A stretch of 64,000 nucleotides of DNA from Xestospongia muta. Lineage: Eukaryota; Porifera; Demospongiae; Haplosclerida; Petrosiidae. Positions within the stretch are counted from its first letter, which is position 1. Every line of letters starts with the position of its first letter. The DNA is taken from NCBI GenBank assembly GCA_963693285.1, contig OY848918.1, positions 5,461,876 through 5,525,875 on the forward strand, in the 5' to 3' direction. Made by a program: the position numbers and the translations under genes. The notes below the pieces were generated by a model that worked only from the letters and a program-made list of their open reading frames with translations, searched no databases and was not told where the DNA came from. Of this stretch, positions 61,925 to 64,000 are shown piece after piece.

Positions 61925-64000
61925 TGTATGATTTTGGATGTCTTTTTATTTTTGTAATTTGCTTTTTAGTTTTTGTTCTAACAATTGCAGGCTTTATTTT
62001 TTTATTTTTACATGGTTGACTACAGAAAATATTTTGACATAAAAGTAACATTTTATCACAATATCAACACTGTAACCAACATATGATTATATATGTTGTA
62101 TGCAGTAAACTTTCATTTTGATCAAAAAATTAAGCATAATACTGTTTTCGTTACTAATTAATGTAATTAATTAATTAATGCTTATGTATCTACATAACAA
62201 TCAATTTCATAATACATCAGTAACCAAAGTAGCATTATGTTTACAATTTACATATACAACTTGTATAACAATGTATAACAATATATTAGTTAAATCAACC
62301 AATCAATGTTTAGAGTGATGACAACATAAATATTAATAGTTATAAAGTTCATTCATGTTGTGTAAATTCTAAGAAGAGGTTGGCATCTTGTGGTTTAACA
62401 TTTTGTAGATAACTCTGTAAAGAAATATATCATTTTTAACTCACAAATACTGTTTGAGTAAACATGTATGTTATAATATGTGATTCATTTCTATGGTTAT
62501 GGTTTTTTTATAAATTAAATAATTATACTAATAATTCCATGTGCGATGCATTTCTATGCCCTCTATGAAATGACCTCTATAATATTTGTATATATATATA
62601 TTCAAGTATCAATACTAAGTGCAATGTGTAATCAGTAATTGATTAAAAAATGTCTATATGTCTTACCAAATACAATGATCATGTGAAGTTAACACAACAC
62701 TTATGTGAGCAGAGTGTATATATATATATGGAATAGATTGGTCAAGATATCCATGAGACAATAAAATTTCAAATATAATGATGATATGATAGAATGTGGG
62801 AAAGGAGAAATGGTCGAATGATGGATGACTTATGTTATTACTAAATAATTCAACTGCTGATATAGCATTTCATGTTATTTCTGTTCAATTTCTTCTTGTC
62901 CTAAGTGCACTAATTATCATGTGACTCATGTACTACTATCACACGAGGAAACAAGAAAACTAAACAACAACAACAGAATTACAAGAACGGTCAGCCACAT
63001 TTGTAGCTTGAACATGACATGGGAATCTATTCAATAAGCTAATAGATTGACCTCCCTATATTATCATTAAGTATTGTTATATTGTATTTGTTAACAACTA
63101 ATTATGAAGTAGTCACTGATGTGTTGATGATGAGTGCCTTGTCGTAGAACATAAAGGACAGTTAGTTCATGAAACCTCAGATATTAAGTCCAATATATGT
63201 CTTAAATCACTCTATTAACAAGTAGTAAAATATTATCATATTAATAATGTAAGGTGTTAGCTTTGATGTTGATGATCTAAGCTATAGCTATATCAACAAT
63301 ATCTTTATAAAGAAGTATTGATATTGAAAACACTGTGGTACACCTGTACCAACCCAAGTGCAAGTGATAAGCTTCAATATGCCCTGGTTATACATACAAG
63401 TACCATGAGATGGTTGGTACAAAAATCACCTACAGGTATACATTATAAAGTGGTCACTTTAATGACTTCATTGTTTTATACAAAAATTAATTTTATATAG
63501 TAAAAATTGTCATCTTGTAGCAAAGCACTCAAAAAATACAAACTTTGAAGTCTTAATAGTTATCTCTACAGAGTTGCTTGTTGACTAATGAAGTCCATAA
63601 ACAGCCTCGTCTTATATAAAGAGTAACTGTGATATTATATAATTATAACTATAGTACTAATACTGTTTCTATTAGCTCATGGGACTATTTCGTACTTTTT
63701 GATTTAAGGTCAAAGTTTGGTAGTCTTTATTAAGGCTGGCTATATATTGGTAAATGGAAGTACTGTCAGTAAAAGTCAAATTTTATGCTGTTGTTCATAA
63801 GGACATTGATTTGCTTTTGTTGCTCAATAGTTCATGCTAAACTACAAATACTTGTAGACACTCGAGGTATAATGTATCCTGTTTAAATATAATCACCTAC
63901 ATACATGTATAAATAAATTATATTAACAAGCTAGCTCAACAATATGTATATTTCATAAGTAAACAACAACAAAAATATAATTTTATCTAATTGCTTAGTC
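61925..64000. repeat. Duplicated 3' flank (copy after R8), runs off the right edge
   Basis: The closest copy of 37260-39760, collinear almost throughout, with the S-Y-L-Q-N-V-K-P-Q-D-type exon at about 62425-62375 and the C-T-like frame at about 63460-63830 interrupted by stops. No intact gene in it. Confidence 0.5.

Overview
The window is eukaryotic: strongly AT-rich, with many short GT-AG introns (about 45-60 bp) and no operon structure. Gene content (WASHC2/FAM21 relic, PhyH-family dioxygenase, DUF3504 tyrosine recombinase, Ig/FN3 receptors, Death domains, piggyBac-type element) is metazoan. Compact introns, base composition and this mixture fit a sponge of the Amphimedon type best; that assignment is inference, and no database search was possible.

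The main content is a cluster of eight members of one single-pass receptor family, called R1-R8 here: R1 (6421-8301 +), R2 (3373-4244 -), R3 (34392-37059 +), R4 (40165-41500 -, dead), R5 (45354-48016 -), R6 (50973-56732 +), R7 (59221-60642 -, 5' truncated), R8 (60652-61921 +, 5' truncated). Full members have a signal peptide, an Ig-like domain, an FN3-like domain with a W-S-P-P motif, a Cys-containing membrane-proximal domain, a transmembrane helix and a signalling tail. Joining the exons at GT-AG sites gives continuous frames for R1 (508 aa), R3 (604 aa), R5 (554 aa) and R6 (765 aa). Tails fall into two classes. Plus-strand R3, R6 and R8 carry two ITIM-like tyrosines 22 residues apart followed by a Death domain, or its remnant. 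Minus-strand R2, R5 and R7 carry a pair of YxxI/V motifs, spaced like an ITAM in R5 and R7, and no Death domain. The two classes alternate on opposite strands with shared flanks, so the duplicating unit looks like a pair of activating-like and inhibitory/death-like receptors.

Layout. 0-2.2 kb: rearranged pieces of a second family (signal peptide, TM, Tyr-rich tail, separate Death domain) plus PhyH exon relics; the same block recurs inverted at 25.6-27.5 kb. 3.4-8.3 kb: R2 and R1. 9.66-11.49 kb: decayed DUF3504/Crypton-like element. 12-18.4 kb: two copies of a small membrane protein gene in duplicated sequence. 15.9-26 kb: scattered partial copies of PhyH exons and Tyr-tail/Death fragments. 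29.1 kb: a repeat-encoded His/Tyr/Pro ORF. 30.3-33.5 kb: an intact 11-exon PhyH gene (346 aa). 34.4-64 kb: R3-R8 with repeated 3' flanks, interrupted by a WASHC2 pseudogene (42.1-44.9 kb) that holds a MITE.

The region looks like a birth-and-death receptor cluster driven by segmental duplication and inversion. Inversion junctions coincide with short palindromes, and most Death-domain exons are damaged. Gene models come from reading frame and splice-site consistency only; expression and function are inferred from domain and motif resemblance.
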